Shown here piece by piece: positions 16,323-23,646 of a stretch of DNA of 64,000 nucleotides (position 1 is the first letter of the stretch; the number at the start of each line of letters is the position of its first letter). The stretch comes from Paenibacillus prosopidis (GTDB lineage Bacteria; Bacillota; Bacilli; Paenibacillales; Paenibacillaceae): NCBI RefSeq assembly GCF_003337375.1, contig NZ_QPJD01000007.1, positions 1 through 64,000 of the forward strand. Direction: 5' to 3'. The position numbers were made by a program, and so were the translations under genes. The notes beneath the pieces were generated by a model. It was not told where the DNA came from, did not search any database, and was given only the letters and a program-made list of their open reading frames with translations.

Positions 16323-16422
16323 GCGTAAACAGCTTTGCACCATCCTTGGCGGCAAAGCTCGTTTCGCTGTGAAATATAAGCATCGTATAAGGCAATTTAT
16401 ACGTGCTTATATTTCAAAAAAA
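16323..16422. repeat. Dispersed two-hairpin element, copy A
   Basis: The first hairpin is 16323-16367: outer GCGTAAAC / GTTTCGC and inner AGCTTTGC / GCAAAGCT around CCATCCTTGG. The second is 16371-16415: GAAATATAAGCA with CGTATAA, paired to TTATACG and TGCTTATATTTC around GGCAAT. An A-run follows. Copy B at 57997 has the same lengths with compensatory arm changes. Copy A occupies the space between the divergent fadF and etfB genes, ending 26 bp before etfB. No T-tract follows on either strand, so it is not an ordinary terminator. Confidence 0.8.
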
Positions 16423-16447
16423 TACCGGTATAAGTGAGGGAGCTTCT

Positions 16448-17296
16448 ATGCTGAAAATAGTGGTGCTTCTCAAGCAAACGTTTGATACCGAGGAGAAAAT
16501 AGTCGTTACACCGGAGGGCGTTGATGAGAGAGACGCCAAATTTGTCATTAATCCTTACGACGAATATGCGTTGGAAGAAGCGATCCGGCAGCGGGAGCTG
16601 TTAGGCGGACAGGTCATTGCCGTCTCATGCGGCCCCGAGCGGTCGCAAGAAGCACTTCGTACTGCGCTTGCAATCGGAGCTGATGAAGCGATACGGCTGG
16701 AGAGCGACGGGCTGCCGGATGACAGCTATGCTGTTGCAGCCGCATTAGCTGCTGTCATTGAGCCGCTTGCGCCTGATCTGCTGTTTGCAGGGTTATTTGC
16801 AGTAGATAGCGGAGCAGGCAGTGTCGCTCTGCAAGTAGCGGAGCGGCTTCATTTACCGCATGCATCATCAGCGGTGAAGGTAACCATTGTTTCCGCTGGC
16901 GAGCTCGCCTCGTTACCAGCGGCGGAAGCTTTGAACGCTCCCGCAGGGCTGAGCGCTGAGCGATACGCAGTGGTTGAGCGCGATGTCGAAGGCGATACAG
17001 AAACGGTATCCATTCCTCTGCCCGCCCTCATCACAGCGCAGCAGGGGCTTAACGAGCCGCGCTACCCTTCTCTGCCCGGCATAATGAAGGCGAAGCGCAA
17101 GCCTCTGCGCACGATAACGGCACGGGAGCTTTTCGGCAGCGGCGCGGCTGCGGATGAAAACATGGCAAACCGCACCGTACGCACACAGCTGCTCCCGCCC
17201 CCGCCGCGCGCTGCAGGCAAAATCCTCCCCGGCACGCCAGCGGAGCAAGCAGCCTCGCTCATTTCGCTTCTCCAGACGGAAGCGAAATTGCTGTAG
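16448..17296 (+). CDS. etfB: Electron transfer flavoprotein, beta subunit
   Basis: 282 residues, slightly longer than the usual 255-260 because of a C-terminal Pro/Ala-rich tail. It begins MLKIVVLLKQTFDTEEKI and carries the conserved NPYDEYALEEAIR, AIGADEA and PSLPGIMKAKRKPL segments of EtfB (AMP-binding side). With EtfA it accepts electrons from acyl-CoA dehydrogenase and delivers them to the membrane. ATG 16448 has GAGGGAG upstream; a longer in-frame start lacks one. First gene of a plus-strand pair, transcribed away from fadF. Confidence 0.95.
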   Translation: MLKIVVLLKQTFDTEEKIVVTPEGVDERDAKFVINPYDEYALEEAIRQRELLGGQVIAVSCGPERSQEALRTALAIGADEAIRLESDGLPDDSYAVAAALAAVIEPLAPDLLFAGLFAVDSGAGSVALQVAERLHLPHASSAVKVTIVSAGELASLPAAEALNAPAGLSAERYAVVERDVEGDTETVSIPLPALITAQQGLNEPRYPSLPGIMKAKRKPLRTITARELFGSGAAADENMANRTVRTQLLPPPPRAAGKILPGTPAEQAASLISLLQTEAKLL

Positions 17297-17455
17297 GGTG
17301 ACGGGAGAAGAGTGCTGAGGATGGGTAGCAGAAATTGATGGAATTGATTTGAAGCAAGTAATACCACCTATTAAGCTTTCACCGCTAATTAGTTTTACAC
17401 GCGTCAGTAAGAGCACTTGTTAACACGAAATGTTACGGGAGAGGAGTTGTATCAT

Positions 17456-18448
17456 ATGATCAAAACGATACTCGTGTTCGCGGAATCCCGGGACGGGGTG
17501 CTCCGCCGCGTTGCGCTCGAGGCGCTCGGCGCAGCGCGGCGGCTTGCAGGCAAGGACGGCGCTGTGCATGCCGTCCTCGCCTGCTCAGGCGGCGCGGCAG
17601 AAGAAGCCGCCACGCTAACAGCGCGGGGGGCGGACGTCGTACATATCGCCGACGATCCTTCCCTTCGCGCCTATGCGCCCGAGGCGTACGTCGCCGCCCT
17701 CGGCGCAGCTATGGCTGCGGTGCGGCCGGACGCGTTTTTGCTCGGCCACACCGCAGCGGGGCGCGAGCTCGCGCCCCGCGTGGCCGCGGCCTATGGCGCC
17801 GGCCACATTGCCGACGTCACCGCCATCGATGTCTCTCACGATGGCGGCGACGTCGGCTTCATTCGCCCGCTCTACGCCGGCAAGGCGTTCGAGCGGCGCA
17901 GCTTCGTACCGGGCCACCCGTGGGTCATCACGGTGCGCCCGAACAATCTGCCGGCGGCGGAGCCGATCGACGCCGCGGAGCGAACGGGCACCGTTACGGC
18001 TCTGCCGTTCACGGTGCCGCCGCTTTACACCGCCGTGCGCGGCCTCGTTCGCCGCACCGGCGGCCAGCTCGATCTCGCCGAAGCCGACGTCGTCGTGTCC
18101 GGCGGTAGAGGTGTGCGCAGTGCAGCCGGCTTCGAGCCTCTGCACGCGCTGGCCGCCTCGCTCGGCGGCGCGGTCGGAGCCTCCCGCGGCGCATGCGACG
18201 CCGGTTATTGCGATTATGCCCTGCAAATTGGGCAAACCGGCAAGGTGGTCACGCCGCAGCTGTACATCGCCTGCGGCATCAGCGGCGCAATCCAGCACTT
18301 GGCCGGCATGAGCCAATCCCGCGTCATCGTCGCCATTAACAAAGACCCCGATGCTCCAATCTTCGGCGTCGCCGATTACGGCATCATTGGCGATTTGTTC
18401 GAGGTTGTGCCTTTGCTGACAGCTGAACTGCAGCGCGTACGCTCATAA
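17456..18448 (+). CDS. etfA: Electron transfer flavoprotein, alpha subunit
   Basis: 330 residues. The N-terminal domain starts [14 protein letters not shown]. The C-terminal FAD domain shows [58 protein letters not shown] and [18 protein letters not shown], all diagnostic of EtfA. The ATG at 17456 is preceded by GAGAGGAG. A 159-bp gap separates it from etfB. Base composition of most of this gene is markedly more GC-rich than its neighbours, producing long false open frames on both strands, but the protein is intact. It forms the EtfAB heterodimer serving FadE and FadF. Confidence 0.95.
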   Translation: MIKTILVFAESRDGVLRRVALEALGAARRLAGKDGAVHAVLACSGGAAEEAATLTARGADVVHIADDPSLRAYAPEAYVAALGAAMAAVRPDAFLLGHTAAGRELAPRVAAAYGAGHIADVTAIDVSHDGGDVGFIRPLYAGKAFERRSFVPGHPWVITVRPNNLPAAEPIDAAERTGTVTALPFTVPPLYTAVRGLVRRTGGQLDLAEADVVVSGGRGVRSAAGFEPLHALAASLGGAVGASRGACDAGYCDYALQIGQTGKVVTPQLYIACGISGAIQHLAGMSQSRVIVAINKDPDAPIFGVADYGIIGDLFEVVPLLTAELQRVRS

Positions 18449-18467
18449 TATCTCTCCTTCGAGAAAA

Positions 18468-18604
18468 TTAACGGAAATAATGGGCGCAATTTATTCGTTA
18501 GATCTCTCCGCTCCCACAAAAATAGCGGTAAAAACAGGCGCTATCCCCTCACATTCGGTCCCACAGGGTCCGAACTGGTGATATAACGCCTATTTTTACC
18601 GCTA
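18468..18604. repeat. Two related long hairpins after etfA
   Basis: Hairpin one at 18468-18501 pairs TAACGGAAATAA with TTATTCGTTA around GGGCGCAA. Hairpin two at 18523-18604 has arms TAGCGGTAAAAACAGGCG / CGCCTATTTTTACCGCTA plus an inner TTCGGTCCC / GGGTCCGAA stem. Both share a TARCGG-AAA-GGCGC pattern. No T-tract follows, so they resemble a dispersed repeat more than a terminator. Confidence 0.75.
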
Positions 18605-18675
18605 AAGCTCACTTTAATGGGTATTTCATCCGAATAGCGCCGCTTTTTACCCTTATTCTATCTCCCTGCTCCCCC

Positions 18676-18850
18676 AATGTGCTTCCCGTGGTTACCGGGT
18701 TTCCCGGGTTTCTCGGGTTTCTGGGTTTCTGGATTTCTGGGATCCCTGATTTCCGGAATCACGGGCTCATGGGCTCACGGTTTCACGGGTCTCCCGGCTT
18801 TCCGTGTTCACTGGTTCACGAGGTTCCAGAGTTTCCGTTTTCTGTGTTCA
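18676..18850. repeat. Degenerate tandem repeat, CGGGTTTCT type
   Basis: A low-complexity run of about 9-10-bp units (CCGGGTTTCC, CGGGTTTCT, GGGTTTCTGG and decayed versions) spans about 170 bp. Open frames across it are compositional artefacts. Together with the hairpins before it, this accounts for the 445-bp gap between etfA and the SRAP gene. Confidence 0.75.
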
Positions 18851-18893
18851 CAAGTTTCCAAGGATCCCAGAGTTACCCAACTTCCGATATCAT

Positions 18894-19565
18894 TCAAGCA
18901 TAATCCGGCCTTATCTCCCTGATGCAATCCGGCGACTCGTACCACTCATCATGAACCGCGTTCGTTACAGGGTATGCTCGCATCAGGTAAGTGTCCATTG
19001 CCTCAAGATGCTTCCGCAGTCCGCTGAACTCCGTAATCCGAGGGTTCAACCAGTCTTCAATGCCATCCTCGTCCAAAATAACCGGTACCCGCGGCTGCCA
19101 TACCGACATCGTTCCTGTCGAGGGCGCCGTAATCATCGTAAAGGCGCGCACCTCTTGCCCGCTCACATTTTTCCAAGAATCATAAATTCCCGCAATACCG
19201 AATAAAGGCTGGCTCGGCACGACAATGTGCATGGCACGCGGATCCCTTTCCTTCCCGAACTGCTTCTGGCCAAAAAATCCGCTGCAAGGCAGGACACATC
19301 GCTGCCTTCGCAGCATCCGGTCAAGAAAAGGCTTCGAGGACAGTGTAGCATGGTCCGCATTAACGGAATCCTTCGCCCAAAAAGGGAACAGCCCCCATCT
19401 CGACTCCTGCATCGTCCTTTGGTCAAAACGGTCATTCATAACAATCGACACCGTCTGTGTCGGAGCTACATTAAACCGGTTCGTATAACCCCGGATCACC
19501 TTTTTCACCTGAAACATTTCCACCATATCGCCAATATCCGCCGTTAACGAAAACCGTTCAATCAT
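18894..19565 (-). CDS. SRAP-fold protein (YedK/HMCES family) lacking the active-site residues
   Basis: A 223-residue protein aligning over its whole length with SOS response-associated peptidase proteins: RFSL at the N-terminus, RFNVAPTQ, RWGLFPFWAKD, the GFF and GIAGIYDSW strands, PVILDEDGIEDWLNP. The residues that define the family are replaced. MCGRF is MIERF (Cys2 to Ile), NARxET is NADHAT, the GFYEWK glutamate is gone (GFFGQK), and the IHDRMP histidine is Gln (VWQPRVP). The protein should therefore be unable to form the thiazolidine crosslink to abasic-site DNA. ATG 19565 is chosen by homology to the family start; a GTG at 19583 is possible. The frame is intact, which argues for a maintained pseudoenzyme rather than recent decay. 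Confidence 0.85.
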   Translation of the reverse strand: MIERFSLTADIGDMVEMFQVKKVIRGYTNRFNVAPTQTVSIVMNDRFDQRTMQESRWGLFPFWAKDSVNADHATLSSKPFLDRMLRRQRCVLPCSGFFGQKQFGKERDPRAMHIVVPSQPLFGIAGIYDSWKNVSGQEVRAFTMITAPSTGTMSVWQPRVPVILDEDGIEDWLNPRITEFSGLRKHLEAMDTYLMRAYPVTNAVHDEWYESPDCIREIRPDYA

Positions 19566-19689
19566 CGCGACCACCCTTTTCACGTTGTTTGAACCAGTTT
19601 TTGTTAAAAGCGAGAAAAGTATGCACGCTGCTTCGTTTTCCCAAGCGTATGCCGTTCATGAAGCCATTCTTCTCACTTTTTATTCGGTA

Positions 19690-19840
19690 GCTATATTGTA
19701 TTTTTCCAATAACTTTAGGCTTTTTTCCCCTCATTGGTACGCTATACTGTATTTTTCCAGTATAAGAGGTCCCTCCAAATTCTATAGAGACTGAAAATAG
19801 CCTATTACAGAGGATTTTATTGGAGGAAATCCAATATAGC
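19690..19840. repeat. Dispersed GCTATATTGGAT repeat, locus 1 (three copies)
   Basis: Copies at 19690-19711 and 19741-19764 (forward) and 19812-19840 (reverse) share a core GCTATAYTGKATTTTT with an imperfect inverted end TCCARTAT. The same motif recurs at 23371-23579 and 53352-53479. The gap 19566-20013 contains nothing else I can support. Confidence 0.8.
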
Positions 19841-20013
19841 TGCGTCATAAAGTAAAATCCAGCTTAACGTTGGACAAATTCCATGATAGATAGTTCACAG
19901 CCATCAACTTACAATAAAATAGCAGCGCTCTTCAGCCGCCTAGACAACTCATCCTTATCCCTTATCTCTCATCCCTATCCCTCTATCCCTCAATCCTTTA
20001 CCCCGCTAACCAT

Positions 20014-20865
20014 TTACATCGTAAATCGTTTGCGAAATTTAAGCGGCGGCATTCCGGTATGCGCTGCGAACAGTCTGGAGAAATGCGGCGTTTGCCGGAA
20101 GCCCGTCTCCTCCGCCACGCGCGCAATCGTCCAGTCGGTCTTAATAAGCAGCAGCTTCGCCTGGTCGAGACGGTAATACAGCAAATATTGCTGCGGTGTG
20201 CAGTCGAATACCTCGGTCATGCAGCGCGTGATGTAGTTCGTGTGCAGCTGGAGCACATCGCTCAGCATCGTATTGCTTATAGGACTGCGATAATTAAGCT
20301 TCAAATAAGCAGCCGCCCGCTCCGCAACCGATACAGCCGCTTTCGCCGCATCCGAGCGCCAGCCTTCATCGAGCATTTGCAGCAAATGCAAAAAGCGCTG
20401 CTGGCGGTCCCAGAATGCTCCGTGCGACGAGCTTTTGGCTGCTTCATGCAGCTGCGAGAAAATGAGCCTTGCCTCGTCCGGATACGTTAGCTTCATCTTT
20501 TTCGGGAGCCGGATGGCATAGGTGTAATAATCGCCGCGCAGCGAACCCGATTGATTGCCCTCGGTTTCTTCCCATGCGCCGACCGTCTGAAAATGAATCC
20601 AGTCAAACACCGTATCCTCCTCGCAAGGGCGGGTCGAATAATGCCAGCGGTCCGGCCTCAGTATGAGCACATCACCGGGCTCGAGCGTCCACCTGCGGTT
20701 TTCCTCCGCTATATGCAGCGAGCCTTTATTGACGAACAGCAAATCAAAGACGCCAAGGTTGGTCCGGTTCGGATGCTCTCCCCCGGCGGGATAGGTTAAC
20801 CGGTTTGATTCTATAAAAAACGGCAGCGGCGGTGAACGAAATGTTAGCAATAACTCCTCTGACAA
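20014..20865 (-). CDS. AraC-family transcriptional regulator
   Basis: 283 residues. An N-terminal cupin-like sensor domain (about residues 20-110, with FDLLFVNKGSLHIAE and LEPGDVLILRPDRWHYS) is followed by a linker and a C-terminal double helix-turn-helix (about 180-280: SDVLQLHTNYITRCM, then IARVAEETGFRQTPHFSRLF). This is the sugar-responsive AraC type. TTG start with GAGGAGA upstream. No target operon is evident: the nearest genes are the SRAP protein downstream and an unknown protein upstream with its own terminator. The ligand is therefore not inferred. Confidence 0.92.
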   Translation of the reverse strand: MSEELLLTFRSPPLPFFIESNRLTYPAGGEHPNRTNLGVFDLLFVNKGSLHIAEENRRWTLEPGDVLILRPDRWHYSTRPCEEDTVFDWIHFQTVGAWEETEGNQSGSLRGDYYTYAIRLPKKMKLTYPDEARLIFSQLHEAAKSSSHGAFWDRQQRFLHLLQMLDEGWRSDAAKAAVSVAERAAAYLKLNYRSPISNTMLSDVLQLHTNYITRCMTEVFDCTPQQYLLYYRLDQAKLLLIKTDWTIARVAEETGFRQTPHFSRLFAAHTGMPPLKFRKRFTM

Positions 20866-20951
20866 CCTGATCTCTCCTCAATGGTTTTTCCATGTGTAAA
20901 TATGCAAAAATGACTACTGCCATGTTACTTGAAAACCGTTTCATTTGTCTA

Positions 20952-20988
20952 CAACAAAACAAAACCCCAGCCGGATACCGACTGAGGT
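20952..20988 (-). terminator. Terminator of the flavodoxin unit
   Basis: On the minus strand AACCTCAGTCGG / CCGGCTGGGGTT is followed by TTTTGTTTTG, 14 bp after the stop of the gene at 21002. Confidence 0.8.
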
Positions 20989-21001
20989 TCGTCTTAATGC
21001 T

Positions 21002-21685
21002 CTATTCTCCCGCTGCTTTTGCTTCCGGCAGCAAGCTTTTTACGAGGTACATAAAATCATAGGACCGCTTCAGCGATGCTGCGTCCGGCTTGAACAGAAT
21101 CCGCTTGCCGCTTAGCAGCGACAGCACTTCGATTCGGGCTGGAAGCTTTTCAAAGGCATTCGCGCAAAATACCGACGTCATATGGAACATTAAATCGAGT
21201 GAATCCGCATCCATATCGACGGCAAATTTTTGTACGATGAAATCGTCAGCCGCACCCTCTGCATCCGCGGATACCACATGAAAAATTTGCGAGAGCTCCA
21301 TATCAAGCTCATCTACGTAAGCGGTAAGCTGTTCGAATAAAATAATCGGCGTGCTGCAGCATTGCTCTTCAACAAGAAACGCACCAAGATTGGAAATGAC
21401 GGCTTGCTTCATTTGCAAAAAATGCTCGTTCGAATGAAATTTATAATTGCGGTTCGTCCACCATCGCTCCACTGCAGCTTCTACCGCCGCCTGCGTTCGG
21501 GCTTCAGCCGGAAGCTTATAGAAATCATTGACGCTGTGCATGGCGGCGAATTGTACCATCTGCCGCCAATTCACGCCGCTGTCCCGTTTGCTGCCCGACT
21601 GCATTTTTGCGAACCGTTCGGGGCTGCGCAGCAGCTCTTCAAGCTTATAGTCTTCTAATCTTATCACCGCTGGCAGTTGCTCCAT
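21002..21685 (-). CDS. Protein of unknown function, 227 aa, last gene of the Fur-controlled unit
   Basis: The ATG is preceded by AAAGGCGG. The protein is soluble and mixed alpha/beta, rich in Ala, Glu and Phe, with two adjacent Cys (EEQCCSTP, about residue 108), no signal peptide and no membrane segment. I recognise no motif. Its start lies 25 bp after the flavodoxin stop on the same strand, and a terminator follows, so it is probably co-transcribed with the flavodoxin and the propeller-like protein. A role under iron limitation is inferred from that position only. Confidence 0.75.
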   Translation of the reverse strand: MEQLPAVIRLEDYKLEELLRSPERFAKMQSGSKRDSGVNWRQMVQFAAMHSVNDFYKLPAEARTQAAVEAAVERWWTNRNYKFHSNEHFLQMKQAVISNLGAFLVEEQCCSTPIILFEQLTAYVDELDMELSQIFHVVSADAEGAADDFIVQKFAVDMDADSLDLMFHMTSVFCANAFEKLPARIEVLSLLSGKRILFKPDAASLKRSYDFMYLVKSLLPEAKAAGE

Positions 21686-21710
21686 TATAACGGCCGCCTT
21701 TCTCTAGGGA

Positions 21711-22163
21711 TTAACTAGCAACAGCTACCATGCCCGCAATTTGACGCCCTAAGCTTCTGCCCTGCTCCTTCTCTGCCTCCGAAGGATTGTATTCGAACTT
21801 GATGCTTTCGCTTACGATTTCCGCACCCAGCTCCTTCAGCTTGGACTCGATCGTATCGACCGCCCCGCAAAAGATCGGATAAGACGTGTCGCCTGAACCG
21901 AATACCGCTGCTTTCTTCCCGCTTAGATCAAGCGAAGCCAGCGCATCGTAGAAATCGATAAACTCATCCGGCAGCTCGCCGTCTCCCCATGTATAGGCCC
22001 CGATAACAATGCCGTCGTATTCATTAAGCTCATCTGCGCTCGCATCGAACGCTTCCTTCGCTACGACCTCTATGCCTGCTTCCTTCGCGCCCTCTGCAAT
22101 TGCTTCGGCCATTTCCTCCGTATTTCCCGTCATGCTCGCGTACACTACAAGTACCTTCGACAC
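21711..22163 (-). CDS. Flavodoxin
   Basis: A short-chain flavodoxin of about 150 residues. FMN phosphate loop VVYASMTGNTEEMAEAI at the N-terminus; the FMN-stacking loops are GAYTWGDGELPDEF (about residue 55) and FGSGDTSYPIFCGA (about residue 89). It carries electrons in place of ferredoxin when iron is scarce. GTG 22163 is favoured over TTG 22166 because GGAGG sits eight bases before it. It lies 27 bp after the propeller-like gene in a unit whose promoter carries Fur boxes, which matches known Fur control of flavodoxins such as YkuN/YkuP in Bacillus. Confidence 0.93.
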   Translation of the reverse strand: MSKVLVVYASMTGNTEEMAEAIAEGAKEAGIEVVAKEAFDASADELNEYDGIVIGAYTWGDGELPDEFIDFYDALASLDLSGKKAAVFGSGDTSYPIFCGAVDTIESKLKELGAEIVSESIKFEYNPSEAEKEQGRSLGRQIAGMVAVAS

Positions 22164-22190
22164 CAATCATTCCTCCGCTTTCTATATTAT

Positions 22191-22991
22191 CTAGACGTTT
22201 ACCGTTTGAATGCCTTTAAACAGTGTTGCCAGGTATAGACTATCGCCCTGCATGTCAACGTCTGTCACCGGGCAGCCGAGCTTTATCGACAACAGCGTCA
22301 CTTGATTGCAAATATAGGCCAGCTGAAACAATCCCCGGTCCGTGCACACATAGACATCCTTGCCTTTCGCGAGTACGGAAAATATAAATGTTTTTCCGAA
22401 CCGGACCCGATCAAACTTACCCTTTTTATCCCCAATCAGCAGTTCGCCATTATCGCCCGAGCCAATTAAATGGCCTTTAAAAACAGCCAGACTCGTTACG
22501 CTCGTTTGCAGCTCGAAGTGCGCCCAGTCGTCCATAAACCGATCGTATAAAGAAATGCCGCTCTCATGCGCGATGATGACATACTGGGGCAAATGAAGGA
22601 AATCATACACCCGTTTGTCCGGGCATGCGATGTTTTCCCATCTGGAGCCGGACTTAGACCAAAGTCCAGATTCCGTCGCAGTGTAGCTGGATCCGCCGAT
22701 TTTGCGATATTGATAGCATGGAATCGATAGACCGTTATGCTCCCACTTGTCGCCGTTCCATTCGTAAAGCCCGCTGCCCGTGCACGCGTGGAGCAAATCA
22801 TGCTGCAGCTGCAGCCGGTTCACATTCGTCAGATCGGGCTGTCCGTCACCGAGCTTTTCCCAATTGCCCTTCGCATCGATTTGATATACGCCATGACCGA
22901 CTGTAGCCGCATACAAGAAGTCCGGACCGGCCTTTACCGATGAGAAGGGAAAGAGCAGCCAATTCCAAGGCTTGCTTGTTTCAGTCTGCAT
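22191..22991 (-). CDS. Beta-propeller-like protein of unknown function, 266 aa
   Basis: AAGGAGAG lies six bases before the ATG. The sequence is built of recurring strand blocks (FLYAATVGHGVYQID, LLHACTGSGLYEWNG, SYTATESGLWSKSG, YVIIAHESGISLYD, HLIGSGDNGELLIG, DVYVCTDRGLFQLA, SLYLATLFKGIQTV). About seven repeats of roughly 38 residues suggest a single-domain beta-propeller. There is no signal peptide, so a cytosolic location is likely. It is the first gene after a Fur-box promoter and is followed by flavodoxin. No enzymatic motif is visible; a sensing, scaffold or partner role for the flavodoxin is speculation. Confidence 0.75.
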   Translation of the reverse strand: MQTETSKPWNWLLFPFSSVKAGPDFLYAATVGHGVYQIDAKGNWEKLGDGQPDLTNVNRLQLQHDLLHACTGSGLYEWNGDKWEHNGLSIPCYQYRKIGGSSYTATESGLWSKSGSRWENIACPDKRVYDFLHLPQYVIIAHESGISLYDRFMDDWAHFELQTSVTSLAVFKGHLIGSGDNGELLIGDKKGKFDRVRFGKTFIFSVLAKGKDVYVCTDRGLFQLAYICNQVTLLSIKLGCPVTDVDMQGDSLYLATLFKGIQTVNV

Positions 22992-23104
22992 GCAGCTCTC
23001 TCCTTAAAAAAAATTCGATTATATAATTTATTTCGTTATAGACTCCGCTTGCCGCTTCGAAAGCGGATGCTGCGCTTTATGTGAATATGTAGCTTTAACA
23101 TTAA

Positions 23105-23160
23105 GTGATAATGATTATCACTTTCGTATATATGATAACCATTCTCATTTCCGTTGTCAA
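23105..23160 (-). promoter_or_regulatory. Fur-box promoter of the propeller-flavodoxin unit
   Basis: On the minus strand TTGACA (23160-23155) is followed after 17 bp by TATCAT (23137-23132). A perfect Fur palindrome GTGATAATGATTATCAC covers 23105-23121 just past the start site. A second 7-1-7-like box, TGATAACCATTCTCA, at 23133-23147 overlaps the -10 element. Repression by Fe-Fur is the inferred mode; the leader is about 130 nt. Confidence 0.85.
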
Positions 23161-23216
23161 TGTCATTCTTCTAACGTTCTACTTCACGCTTATTCCTTCC
23201 ATCCGTCCACAAAAAA

Positions 23217-23642
23217 ACGGGGCTGTCCCAAAGGTTATAGACCTTCAGGGACAGCCCTTGCTAGCGATTTTCCGGATAAACAAGCTTATCATTTGCTTTA
23301 TGACGGCTTTTAATAATTATCTATCATACCTTACTCAGGACTTACCTCCATTTATTTCAGGGGTAAGTGGGCTACATTGGATTCGATACAGGATAGGAGC
23401 AGAAATATGTTGGCGTGCTGGGCTAAGTTGGATATCGTACAGTAAAATCAGCTCAATTCGGTACTTTTGAGGGAGATGGGCTTTCTATTGGTGTTCTACA
23501 TTGGAGTATTTCCATTATAGAGCAAACGCAAAGGCCAAAAAGCCAAAAGTTACAGTATTTATCCAGTATAGCTGTGTCCGCATTTCAGCTAAGCCCAACA
23601 CATTTGGGGAATAGTTGGCTATTACTTTCGGGACAGCCCCGT
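23217..23642. repeat. 426-bp non-coding segment bounded by 13-bp inverted repeats, GCTATATTGGAT locus 2
   Basis: ACGGGGCTGTCCC (23217-23229) and GGGACAGCCCCGT (23630-23642) are perfect inverted repeats at the two ends. The left end also forms a local hairpin with GGGACAGCCC at 23248-23257. Inside are four or five copies of the dispersed motif (23371, 23422, 23497, 23550). No target-site duplication was seen. The ends may simply be two terminators of a common sequence type, since the right one abuts the 3' end of the gene at 23647. Confidence 0.7.
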
Positions 23643-23646
23643 TCTG

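Noticed and set aside
16371..16415. Second hairpin of element A as a rho-independent terminator
   Set aside because: It is followed by an A-run on the plus strand and by a mixed sequence on the minus strand; there is no T-tract after the stem in either direction.
17615..18316. Long minus-strand and alternate-frame open frames across etfA
   Set aside because: They mirror the intact etfA coding frame and arise from its very high GC content; no ribosome binding site and no family resemblance.
18677..18922. Open frames across the CGGGTTTCT region
   Set aside because: Translations are low-complexity reflections of the degenerate tandem repeat.
23105..23470. Plus-strand 121-codon frame starting in the Fur-box region
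   Set aside because: It starts inside the minus-strand promoter, runs through a terminator-like hairpin and repeat copies, and has no ribosome binding site.
23217..23642. Calling the segment a transposable MITE
   Set aside because: No target-site duplication was seen and both ends resemble a terminator sequence common in this window (also at 53483 and 55357), so only the inverted repeats are reported.
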